Below, one piece after another: positions 57,023 to 64,000 of a stretch of DNA of 64,000 bases. The notes below the pieces were generated by a model that worked only from the letters and a program-made list of their open reading frames with translations, ran no database searches and was not told the origin of the DNA. The DNA is from Pseudomonadota bacterium (GTDB lineage: Bacteria > Pseudomonadota > Alphaproteobacteria > Caulobacterales > Caulobacteraceae), in contig JAEXZS010000023.1 in NCBI GenBank assembly GCA_023451375.1, positions 1 through 64,000 on the forward strand, written 5' to 3'. The stretch's first letter is position 1. Every line of letters begins with the position of its first letter. The translations under genes were made by a program, and so were the position numbers.

Positions 57023-58240
57023 ATGCTAGCCGCCCTGGGTCAGGTCCTGATCTACATCGTCCCGTTCCTGCTGGTGCTGACCTTCATCGTCACCATCCAC
57101 GAGCTGGGCCACTTTCTCGTGGCGCGCGCCTTTGGCGTAAAGATCGACCGGTTCGCCATCGGGTTCGGCCGCGCCCTCTACAGCCGCACCGACCGCCATG
57201 GGGTGGAGTGGCGGCTGGGGTGGATCCCGGCCGGGGGCTACGTCAAGTTCGCCGGCGACCTGGACGCCTCCAGCGTCCCCGACCAGGCGGGCCTGGCCGA
57301 TCTGAAGCGGCGCATCACGGCCGAGCGGGGTCCGGCGGTCGTGCGGGACTACTACCATTTCAAGCCGGTTTGGCAGCGCATGCTCATCGTGGCGGCGGGA
57401 CCGGTGGCCAACTTCATCCTGGCTATCACCATCTTCGCCCTGCTGTTCATGACGCTCGGCGCCCAGCTGACGCCGGCGCGTGTGGGACAGGTGCAGGCGG
57501 GGTCGCCGGCCGCCGCGGCCGGTTTCCGCCCCGGCGACCTGATCACGGCCGTCGACGGCCGCGCCATCGAGGACGGCGGCGAGGTCACGCGCGCCGTCAT
57601 GCTGAGCAGCGGCGATCCGCTGCGCTTCACCATCGAGCGGACGGGGCGGACCGTCGAACTGGTCGCCGTGCCCGAGCGGCGCATGGAGAACGACCCGATC
57701 GCCGGACGCATCCAGGTCGGCCGCATCGGCGTGATGCTGGAGCCCCGCCGCGAGGACATCCGCCACGTCCGCTACAACCCCGCCGAGGCGGTCGTGGCCG
57801 GCACGAGGCAGACCGTCGACGTGATCGGCTCGACCCTGAAGTATCTGGGTCGTCTGGTGACCGGCAGGGAGTCCGGCGACCAGCTGAGCGGGCCCATCGG
57901 AATCGCCAAGGCCAGCGGCTCGCTCACTAATATGGCGGTGCAGGCCAACCCCGACCCGACGGCCACGGCGATCAACCTGGGCCTGACCTTGGTCAACCTG
58001 GCCGCCATACTTTCGATCGGAATCGGCTTTCTAAACCTCATGCCCATTCCTGTGCTGGACGGCGGTCACCTGGTCTTCTACGCCTATGAGGCGGTGGCGA
58101 GACGCCCGGTCGCGGCCCGGTTCCAGGAGGCGGGCTACCGGGTCGGACTTGCGTTGCTGGCGGGATTCATGCTGTTCGCGACGTGGAACGACCTGCAGAA
58201 GCTCAACATCTTCCAATTCCTCGGCGGGCTCGTCAGTTGA
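57023..58240 (+). CDS. rseP: Site-2 intramembrane protease RseP/MmpA
   Basis: Zinc metalloprotease acting within the inner membrane, 405 residues. The HExxH site HELGH is at residues 26-30 in the first helix, a PDZ domain lies around residues 140-220, and LNLMPIPVLDGGHLVF with the second zinc-ligand motif is near residue 330. In Caulobacter the homologue MmpA releases the polarity protein PodJ from the membrane; in other bacteria RseP cleaves anti-sigma factors. The target here is not shown. It sits between dxr and bamA as in many Proteobacteria. Confidence 0.94.
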   Translation: MLAALGQVLIYIVPFLLVLTFIVTIHELGHFLVARAFGVKIDRFAIGFGRALYSRTDRHGVEWRLGWIPAGGYVKFAGDLDASSVPDQAGLADLKRRITAERGPAVVRDYYHFKPVWQRMLIVAAGPVANFILAITIFALLFMTLGAQLTPARVGQVQAGSPAAAAGFRPGDLITAVDGRAIEDGGEVTRAVMLSSGDPLRFTIERTGRTVELVAVPERRMENDPIAGRIQVGRIGVMLEPRREDIRHVRYNPAEAVVAGTRQTVDVIGSTLKYLGRLVTGRESGDQLSGPIGIAKASGSLTNMAVQANPDPTATAINLGLTLVNLAAILSIGIGFLNLMPIPVLDGGHLVFYAYEAVARRPVAARFQEAGYRVGLALLAGFMLFATWNDLQKLNIFQFLGGLVS

Positions 58241-58257
58241 GCCGACGCCAGCCCCCG

Positions 58258-60732
58258 ATGGTTTCCCGAATGACCGACATGAAGACCCGCGCCGCCGTTC
58301 GCCTGAGCGCCCGTTCCAGCCTGATGGCGCTATTCGTGGCGGCGGGCCTCGGTGCGCCCGCTCTGGCGCAGACCGCTCCGACCGCGCCGGCTCAGGCCGC
58401 GCCGCCCGCGACGAACGCCCCCGCGACGAACGCCCCCGCGACGAACGCCCCTGCGCCGCCGCCTCGAGTGGAGGTGGCTCCGGCCCCGCAAGCCCTGGTG
58501 GTCAACCGGATCATCGTCCAGGGCGCGCAGCGGATCGATCAGACGACGGTGCTCTCCTACCTGCCCATCCGACCGGGCGACACCGTAGACGCCGCCGTCC
58601 TCGATGTCGCGGTCCGGACCCTGTCGCGCACGGGCCTGTTCGCCAACGTCCAGCTGGGCGTGCAGAACGGCGACCTGGTCGTCGACATCGTCGAGAACCC
58701 GATCATCAACCAGGTGGTGTTCGAGGGGAACAGCGCCCTTTCGGAAGACAAGCTGAACGAGGAAGTCACCCTGAAGCCGCGCGGCATCTACACCCGCGCC
58801 AAGGTGCAGGAAGACGTCGGCTCGATCGTCGAGCTCTACCGCCTACAGGGGCGGATCTCGGCCACCGTCACGCCCAAGCTGGTTCAGCTGGAACAGAACC
58901 GCGTCGATGTGATCTTCGAGATCAACGAAGGCCCGCAGACCGGCATCAGCGCCATCAACGTTTTGGGCAACGAAGCCTTCTCCGACGGCGACATCCGCGG
59001 CGTGATGGTGACCGAGCGTTCGCGCTGGTGGAAGTTCTTCTCCAGCAACGACAACTTCGACCCCAACCGGCTGGAGTACGACCAGGAGCAGTTGCGGAAA
59101 TTCTATACCAACCGCGGCTTCTACGACTTCCGGATTCTCTCGTCCGTGGCCGAGCTGCAGCCCGACAACCAGGCGTTCCAGGTGACCCTGACGCTGGACG
59201 AGGGAGACCGCTACAACTTCGGCGAAGTCACCGTCATCACCGAGAACGACCGGCTGAACGCGGACTTCCTGAAGGCCCTCGTGCCGATCCGGACCGGCGA
59301 CCTCTACGAGAGCGACAAGATCGAGAGCTCGGTCGACGCACTGACCTTCGCGGCGGGCTCGGCCGGCTACGCCTTCGTCGAGATCAACCCGACCTATCGC
59401 GCCAACCCGGACACGGACACGGTCGACGTGACCTTCAACGTGTCGGAGGGCCAGCGCGTCTATGTCGACCGGATCAATGTGATCGGCAACACCCGCACCA
59501 TCGATCCGGTGATCCGGCGCGAACTGCTGCTGACCGAAGGCGACGCCTTCAACCGCGCCCTGATGGAGCGCTCGCGCAACAATCTGCGCGCCCTGGGCTT
59601 CTTCAGCGACGTGACGGTCCAGGAGGAGCGCGGCAGCGCCCCGGACCGGTCGATCATCAACGTCAACGTCTCCGAGCAGCCGACGGGCGAACTTTCCGTG
59701 GGCGCCGGCTTCAGCTCGGTCGACGCCTTCACCGTCAACCTGGGCATTTCGGAGCGGAACTTCCGCGGCCGCGGCCAGAACGTCGTGGCGCGCCTGGAAT
59801 GGGGCTCGCTGCGCCAGCAAGTCGACTTCCGCTTCACCGAGCCGAAGTTCCTGGGCCGCGACCTGCGCGCCGGCTTCGACCTGTTCCATTCACGCTACGA
59901 TCTCAGTGAATATTCGTCCTACGACTACCGCTCGACGGGCGGGGGCGTGCGCGTCAGCTATCCGCTGAACGGCTACACCCTGTTCAGCGCGCGCTACTTC
60001 CTCAAGAGCGACGAGATCATCGTCCCGAACAGCTACTGCAACTCGGGCGGCCTGGGCTCCTCGGCGCTGTGCGACCAAGTCGGCAGCTATCTGAACTCGT
60101 CGGTCGGCTATACGCTGCAGGTGAACCGGACCAACGATCCGGTGCGGCCGACGCGCGGCTGGGCCGGGTCGCTGCGCCAGGACTTCGCGGGCCTGGGCGG
60201 CGACGTGAACTATGTGAAGACCGAGGCCGACGCCAGCTACTACTACGGCATCACGCCCGCGTGGGTCGTCAGCCTGCAGGGCTCGACCGGCTACGTCAGC
60301 GGCTGGAACGGCGATCCGATCCGGATCAACGACCGCTTCTTCAAGGGCGGCAACAGCTTCCGCGGCTTCGAAACCGCCGGCATGGGGCCGCGCGACCTGG
60401 ACACGACCGACGCCCTGGGCGGCAACTTCTACGCCATCGGCACGGTCGAACTGACGGTGCCGAACTATCTGCCCGAGCAGTACGGCATCAAGACCTCGCT
60501 GTTCGCCGACGTCGGCACGCTGGGCGTGCTGGACGACCGTTACACCCTGACTTCGACCGGAAGGCCGGATCCCACCATCGTGGACGAGCTGTCGCTGCGC
60601 GCGTCGGCCGGCCTCAGCATCCACTGGCGTTCGCCGATGGGGCCGATCCGGTTCGACATCTCGAAGGTTCTCTCCAAGGAAGACTACGACAAGACGGAAT
60701 CCTTCCGCTTCTCGACCTCCACCCAGTTCTAA
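58258..60732 (+). CDS. bamA: Outer membrane protein assembly factor BamA
   Basis: Omp85-family insertase for outer-membrane beta-barrels, about 824 residues. It has a signal peptide (SLMALFVAAGLGAPALAQ), a Pro/Ala/Thr linker with a tandem repeat, five POTRA domains (first starting VVNRIIVQGAQRIDQTTV) and a 16-strand barrel with the lid-lock motif in FFKGGNSFRGFE and the terminal strand ending FRFSTSTQF. The start is uncertain: ATG at 58258, 58270 and 58279 are all in frame and none has a good ribosome-binding site; 58279 gives the tidiest signal peptide. Confidence 0.95.
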   Translation: MVSRMTDMKTRAAVRLSARSSLMALFVAAGLGAPALAQTAPTAPAQAAPPATNAPATNAPATNAPAPPPRVEVAPAPQALVVNRIIVQGAQRIDQTTVLSYLPIRPGDTVDAAVLDVAVRTLSRTGLFANVQLGVQNGDLVVDIVENPIINQVVFEGNSALSEDKLNEEVTLKPRGIYTRAKVQEDVGSIVELYRLQGRISATVTPKLVQLEQNRVDVIFEINEGPQTGISAINVLGNEAFSDGDIRGVMVTERSRWWKFFSSNDNFDPNRLEYDQEQLRKFYTNRGFYDFRILSSVAELQPDNQAFQVTLTLDEGDRYNFGEVTVITENDRLNADFLKALVPIRTGDLYESDKIESSVDALTFAAGSAGYAFVEINPTYRANPDTDTVDVTFNVSEGQRVYVDRINVIGNTRTIDPVIRRELLLTEGDAFNRALMERSRNNLRALGFFSDVTVQEERGSAPDRSIINVNVSEQPTGELSVGAGFSSVDAFTVNLGISERNFRGRGQNVVARLEWGSLRQQVDFRFTEPKFLGRDLRAGFDLFHSRYDLSEYSSYDYRSTGGGVRVSYPLNGYTLFSARYFLKSDEIIVPNSYCNSGGLGSSALCDQVGSYLNSSVGYTLQVNRTNDPVRPTRGWAGSLRQDFAGLGGDVNYVKTEADASYYYGITPAWVVSLQGSTGYVSGWNGDPIRINDRFFKGGNSFRGFETAGMGPRDLDTTDALGGNFYAIGTVELTVPNYLPEQYGIKTSLFADVGTLGVLDDRYTLTSTGRPDPTIVDELSLRASAGLSIHWRSPMGPIRFDISKVLSKEDYDKTESFRFSTSTQF
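58408..58452 (+). repeat. 15-bp tandem repeat, three copies, inside bamA
   Basis: GCGACGAACGCCCCC repeated three times in register, with one mismatch in the last base of copy 3. It encodes ATNAP three times in the linker between signal peptide and first POTRA domain. Repeat number could vary by slippage without shifting frame. Confidence 0.9.
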
Positions 60733-60763
60733 TCGCGGCGCTTCAGACCGCACGAGGAAGACC

Positions 60764-61369
60764 ATGAAGACCATCGCCATCGCCGCCGCCGCGGCCGCCT
60801 CGCTCATCGCCACCGCCGCCTCCGCGCAACAGGCGACCACGCCGCAGAACCCGGGTCCCCAAGTCCCGGGCGTGTGCGTCTATCACAACGCCCGCCTGTT
60901 CGCGCAGTCGGCCGCCGGCCAGGCCGTCGAGACCCGCATGCAGCAGCTGGCCCAGGAAGTTCAGACCGAGCTGCAGCCCTACGCCACCTCGCTGCAGACC
61001 GAGGCCCAGCAGCTGCAGACGTCCGGCTCGACCCTGCAGCCCGACGAACTGAACCGGCGTCGCCAACAGCTGCAGCAGCGCGCCCAGGAGGCCCAGCAGC
61101 TGGAAGCCACGCGTGAGAACGAGCTGCGCTACACCCTGGCCATGCAGCGGCAGGCCATCACCCAGGCGGTCGAGCCGATCCTGGTGCAGGTCTATCAGGA
61201 GCGCGGCTGCGGCCTGCTGCTGGACCGGGAGAGCGTCTTCATGATGAACCCGGCCCACGACGTGACCGACGTGGTCATCCAGCGCCTGAACACCGCCCTG
61301 CCGACGCTCAGCTTCAACCGCATGGCCGTGCCGGCGCAGCAGCCCCAGCAGCCGGCGGCGGCCAACTAA
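60764..61369 (+). CDS. skp: OmpH/Skp family periplasmic chaperone
   Basis: Chaperone for unfolded outer-membrane proteins, 201 residues. It has a signal peptide (IAAAAAASLIATAASAQQ) and a mature protein dominated by a long Gln/Glu/Leu-rich coiled coil (about residues 55-130), as in Skp, followed by a short beta part with two cysteines (VCVYHNARLF and RGCGLLLD). GAGGAAGACC precedes the ATG. Directly downstream of bamA, the standard order. Confidence 0.88.
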   Translation: MKTIAIAAAAAASLIATAASAQQATTPQNPGPQVPGVCVYHNARLFAQSAAGQAVETRMQQLAQEVQTELQPYATSLQTEAQQLQTSGSTLQPDELNRRRQQLQQRAQEAQQLEATRENELRYTLAMQRQAITQAVEPILVQVYQERGCGLLLDRESVFMMNPAHDVTDVVIQRLNTALPTLSFNRMAVPAQQPQQPAAAN

Positions 61370-61376
61370 GGCCGTC

Positions 61377-62390
61377 ATGCCGGACGCTCGCTTCTTCGAG
61401 ACCCTGTCGCCCCTGAGCGTCGCCGAACTGGCGGCCCGGATCGGCGGCGAGGTCCTGAGGGGAGGCGAGCGGATCATCCGTTCGGTCGCGCCCCTGTCCT
61501 TGGCGGACGGGGGCGCGATCGCGTTCCTGGGCGATCGCAAGTTCGCCGCCGCCCTGGCCGCGACCCAGGCCGGCTGCGTGATCGTTCCGACGAAAGCGGG
61601 CGAGGCCGCGCCCGCCGAGGCGGCGGTGATCGTGTCCCGCACGCCCCAGGCGGCGTGGGCCAGGGCGTCGCTGCTCCTGCACCGGCCGATCCCGCTCGAC
61701 CGCGTGTCATCGTTGTCGGAAGCGGCCGAAGACGACAGCGTCGTGTTTGAGCCGGGCGTGGTCCTGGGGGCGGGCGTGCGTGTCGGGCGCGGTTCGCGCA
61801 TCGGCGCGAACACAGTCATCGGCCCAGGCGTCCAGATTGGCCGCGACTGCGTCATCGGCCCGAACGTCAGCGTCGGCTTCGCGCTGATCGGCGACCGGGT
61901 GAAACTCTACGGCGGGGCTCGCATCGGCGAGGCCGGCTTCGGGGCTGCCGGCACGGCGGAAGGTCCGATGGACATTCCCCAGCTGGGACGCGTCATTCTG
62001 CAGGACGGCGTCACCGTCGGCGCCAACAGCTGCGTCGACCGAGGGGCCTATGACGACACGGTTGTCGGCGAGAACACCAAGATCGACAACCTGGTGATGG
62101 TCGGCCACAACTGCGTCATCGGCCGCAACTGTCTGCTCGCGGCCAACACCGGCATCTCGGGCTCCGTCACCGTCGGCGACCATGTGATCTTCGGCGGCAA
62201 GGCGGGCATCGGCGACCATATCACCATTGGCGAGGGCGCGCGGGTCGCGGCGGGCGCCGGCGTCCTGGCCGACATTCCGGCGGGCGAGACCTGGTCGGGC
62301 TATCCGGCGCGGCCGATCCGTCAGTTCTTGCGCGAGACGATCTGGGTCGCCAAACAGGCCGCTTCCAAGAAAGGGGCCCGGGAATCATGA
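61377..62390 (+). CDS. lpxD: UDP-3-O-acylglucosamine N-acyltransferase
   Basis: Third lipid A step, adding the N-linked hydroxyacyl chain. The 337-residue protein has an N-terminal uridine-binding domain to about residue 110, then hexapeptide repeats of a left-handed beta-helix (IGANTVIGPGVQIGRDCVIG). The catalytic histidine is in NLVMVGHNCVIG. The ending GYPARPIRQFLRE is typical. Overlaps fabZ by 4 bp. Confidence 0.96.
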   Translation: MPDARFFETLSPLSVAELAARIGGEVLRGGERIIRSVAPLSLADGGAIAFLGDRKFAAALAATQAGCVIVPTKAGEAAPAEAAVIVSRTPQAAWARASLLLHRPIPLDRVSSLSEAAEDDSVVFEPGVVLGAGVRVGRGSRIGANTVIGPGVQIGRDCVIGPNVSVGFALIGDRVKLYGGARIGEAGFGAAGTAEGPMDIPQLGRVILQDGVTVGANSCVDRGAYDDTVVGENTKIDNLVMVGHNCVIGRNCLLAANTGISGSVTVGDHVIFGGKAGIGDHITIGEGARVAAGAGVLADIPAGETWSGYPARPIRQFLRETIWVAKQAASKKGARES

Positions 62391-62851
62391 GCGACGCCGT
62401 CAACATCGACTATGCCGAGGTGATGCGGCGACTGCCGCACCGCTACCCCTTCCTGCTGGTGGACAAGGCCGAGGCGTTCGTTGCCGCCACCTCGATCACC
62501 GGCATCAAGAACGTCACCCACAACGAGCCCTTCTTCCCCGGGCACTTCCCGATCGATCCCGTCATGCCGGGCGTGCTGATCGTGGAAGCCATGGCGCAGA
62601 CCGGCGCCCTGCTGATGTCCAAGAGCCTGGATGTGGCCGTGGCCGACAAGGTCATCATGTTCATGTCCATCGACGGCGTGCGTTTCCGCAAGCCGGCCCG
62701 GCCGGGCGACCAGCTGCGCATGGAGGTCAAGGTGATCAAGGCGCGCGGCGACGCCTACAAGTTCCGGGGCGAGACCTTCATCGACGGCAAGCTGGCCGCC
62801 GAGGCCGAGTTCATGGCCATGGTCGTCACCGTGGCGGATCCCGCCGCCTGA
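62387..62851 (+). CDS. fabZ: 3-hydroxyacyl-[acyl-carrier-protein] dehydratase FabZ
   Basis: Dehydrates 3-hydroxyacyl-ACP in fatty-acid elongation, competing with LpxA and LpxD for the same intermediates. The 154-residue hot-dog-fold protein has LPHRYPFLLVD, the catalytic histidine in FPGHFPIDPVMPG and the glutamate in LIVEAMAQTGAL. Starts in ATGA with lpxD and shares one base with lpxA. Confidence 0.97.
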   Translation: MSDAVNIDYAEVMRRLPHRYPFLLVDKAEAFVAATSITGIKNVTHNEPFFPGHFPIDPVMPGVLIVEAMAQTGALLMSKSLDVAVADKVIMFMSIDGVRFRKPARPGDQLRMEVKVIKARGDAYKFRGETFIDGKLAAEAEFMAMVVTVADPAA

Positions 62852-63639
62852 TGAGCATCCATCCGACCGCCGTCATCGATCCTTCGGCGACCCTGGCCGA
62901 CAGCGTCGAGGTCGGGCCCTGGTGCGTGATCGGACCGAACGTCAGTCTGGCGGAGGGCGTGCGCCTGTTCAGCCATGTGGTGATCCAGCAGGACACCACC
63001 ATCGGGGCGAACACCGCCGTCCATCCCTTCGCCGTGATCGGCGGCGATCCGCAGCACAACGGCTATCGCGGCGAGCCGGTGCGGCTGGAGATCGGCGCGA
63101 ACAACCTGATCCGCGAGCACTGCACCTTCAATCGCGGTACGCCGCAGGGGACGGGCGTCACGACCGTTGGTTCGCACAACCTGTTCATGACCGGCGCCCA
63201 CGTCGGGCATGACTGCGTCGTCGGCGACAACGTCGTGATGGCCAACAACGCGACCCTTGGCGGCCATGCGCATATCGGCGACCGCGTCTTCCTGGGCGGG
63301 CTTTGCGCCGTGCACCAGAACGGCCGGGTGGGGCAGGGGGCGATGATCGGCGGCCTGGCGGCGGTGACGCGTGACGTCATCCCCTATGGCTCGGCCTGGG
63401 GCAACCATGCGCGGCTGCGCGGGCTGAACCTGATCGGGCTGAAGCGAAAGGGCTATGGCAAGGATCAGCTGCGCCGCCTGCTGAGCGCCTATCGCTTCCT
63501 GTTCGAGGGCGAAGGCGAGTTCGCCGGCCGCCTGGCGGAGATCGAGGGGCGCTACGGAGACATGGAAGAAATCAAGGAGATCATCGAGTTTATTCGCGCT
63601 GGCGGGAAACGTCCGCTGTGTCTTCCGAACGCGGAATGA
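62851..63639 (+). CDS. lpxA: UDP-N-acetylglucosamine O-acyltransferase
   Basis: First lipid A step, 262 residues. Hexapeptide-repeat helix (IHPTAVIDPSATLADSVEVG), the catalytic-site MTGAHVGHDCVVGDNVVMANN and GDPQHNGYRGE are all typical. ATG 62851 overlaps the fabZ stop; the longer open frame is a fabZ shadow. Overlaps lpxI by 4 bp. Confidence 0.97.
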   Translation: MSIHPTAVIDPSATLADSVEVGPWCVIGPNVSLAEGVRLFSHVVIQQDTTIGANTAVHPFAVIGGDPQHNGYRGEPVRLEIGANNLIREHCTFNRGTPQGTGVTTVGSHNLFMTGAHVGHDCVVGDNVVMANNATLGGHAHIGDRVFLGGLCAVHQNGRVGQGAMIGGLAAVTRDVIPYGSAWGNHARLRGLNLIGLKRKGYGKDQLRRLLSAYRFLFEGEGEFAGRLAEIEGRYGDMEEIKEIIEFIRAGGKRPLCLPNAE

Positions 63640-64000
63640 TCTCGCCCAGGCTAGGCCTGATCGCCGGCGGCGGGGGGCTTCCCCAGGCCGTGGCGCAGCG
63701 CTGCGAGGCCGAGGGGCGGCCGATCTACATCGTCCGGCTGGAGGGGTTCGCCGATCCCCATTTGGCGCGTTGGCCCGGCGGCGACTTCGGCATGGCCCAG
63801 ATCGGCGCGATCCTGAAGGCGCTGAAGGCCGAGGGCTGCGGAGCCGTATGCCTGGCGGGCATCGTAAACCGGCCGGATTTCAAATCGCTGAAGCCCGATT
63901 TCAAAGGCGCGACCCTGCTGCCCGGCATCATCGCCGCCGCGGCCAAGGGCGACGACGCCCTGCTGCGCAAGATTCTCTCGGCGTTCGAGGCGGAAGGCTT
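63636..64000 (+). CDS. lpxI: UDP-2,3-diacylglucosamine pyrophosphatase LpxI (partial, cut by window end)
   Basis: Hydrolyses UDP-diacylglucosamine to lipid X in lipid A synthesis; in Alphaproteobacteria it replaces LpxH. The visible 121 residues start RLGLIAGGGGLPQAVAQ, followed by FGMAQIGAILKALKAEGC and LAGIVNRPDF, matching the LpxI N-terminal domain. ATG 63636 overlaps the lpxA stop (ATGA); an in-frame GTG at 63618 is the alternative. The C-terminal part lies beyond the window, where lpxB would be expected. Confidence 0.9.
   Translation, partial: MISPRLGLIAGGGGLPQAVAQRCEAEGRPIYIVRLEGFADPHLARWPGGDFGMAQIGAILKALKAEGCGAVCLAGIVNRPDFKSLKPDFKGATLLPGIIAAAAKGDDALLRKILSAFEAEG

Overview
The window is a 64 kb piece of a GC-rich alphaproteobacterial chromosome. 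Gene content and order point to Caulobacterales, most likely Brevundimonas: a carotenoid cluster, a nuoA-N operon followed by birA-coaX-rnj, proS-lolC-lolD-dnaE, and an rpsB-tsf-pyrH-frr-uppS-cdsA-dxr-mmpA-bamA-skp-lpxD-fabZ-lpxA-lpxI run. The assignment rests on recognised protein families and synteny recalled from Caulobacter, not on a database search. There are no rRNA genes, CRISPR arrays, insertion sequences, prophages or integrases. Coding density is very high, and many neighbouring genes overlap by 1 nt (TGATG) or 4 nt (ATGA).

Layout. (1) 1-7.3 kb: isoprenoid and carotenoid genes. A type 2 IPP isomerase (cut by the window edge) diverges from crtE; crtE leads into a two-gene ABC exporter; crtY-crtI-crtB run convergently on the minus strand. 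The visible genes suffice to make beta-carotene; any ketolase or hydroxylase lies outside. (2) 7.4-14.1 kb: small membrane proteins, heme A synthase ctaA, a Tat-exported PhoX-like protein, rplM-rpsI, argC and an alaC-type aminotransferase. (3) 14.1-21 kb: a large autotransporter with acidic calcium-binding-like repeats, a GT4 glycosyltransferase, two identical tRNA-Asp genes and an AbgT-family transporter. (4) 21.2-37.3 kb: all 14 subunits of complex I (nuoA-N), with four small accessory ORFs fused into the operon by overlapping stop and start codons, and with two hairpin or inverted-repeat elements inserted between genes. (5) 37.3-45.6 kb: birA, coaX, rnj, an unknown membrane-anchored protein, DUF3088, DUF1467, proS, lolC and lolD. 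(6) 45.6-50.6 kb: a short SOS-controlled ORF (sidA candidate), dnaE, a GFA-family protein and a DUF4142 lipoprotein. (7) 50.7-64 kb: translation factors, then envelope genes for undecaprenyl diphosphate, CDP-diacylglycerol, the MEP pathway, the site-2 protease, outer-membrane protein assembly and lipid A.

The most interesting observation is a 34-codon ORF at 45707-45811. It encodes a single membrane segment and sits behind a Caulobacter-type promoter carrying two tandem GAAC-N7-GAAC LexA boxes, directly upstream of dnaE. This is the expected architecture of a SidA-type SOS cell-division inhibitor. Other points worth attention are the four unknown proteins woven into the complex I operon, a histidine-rich loop in NuoL, an ABC exporter inside the carotenoid cluster, and a perfect 31-bp inverted repeat between nuoK and nuoL.
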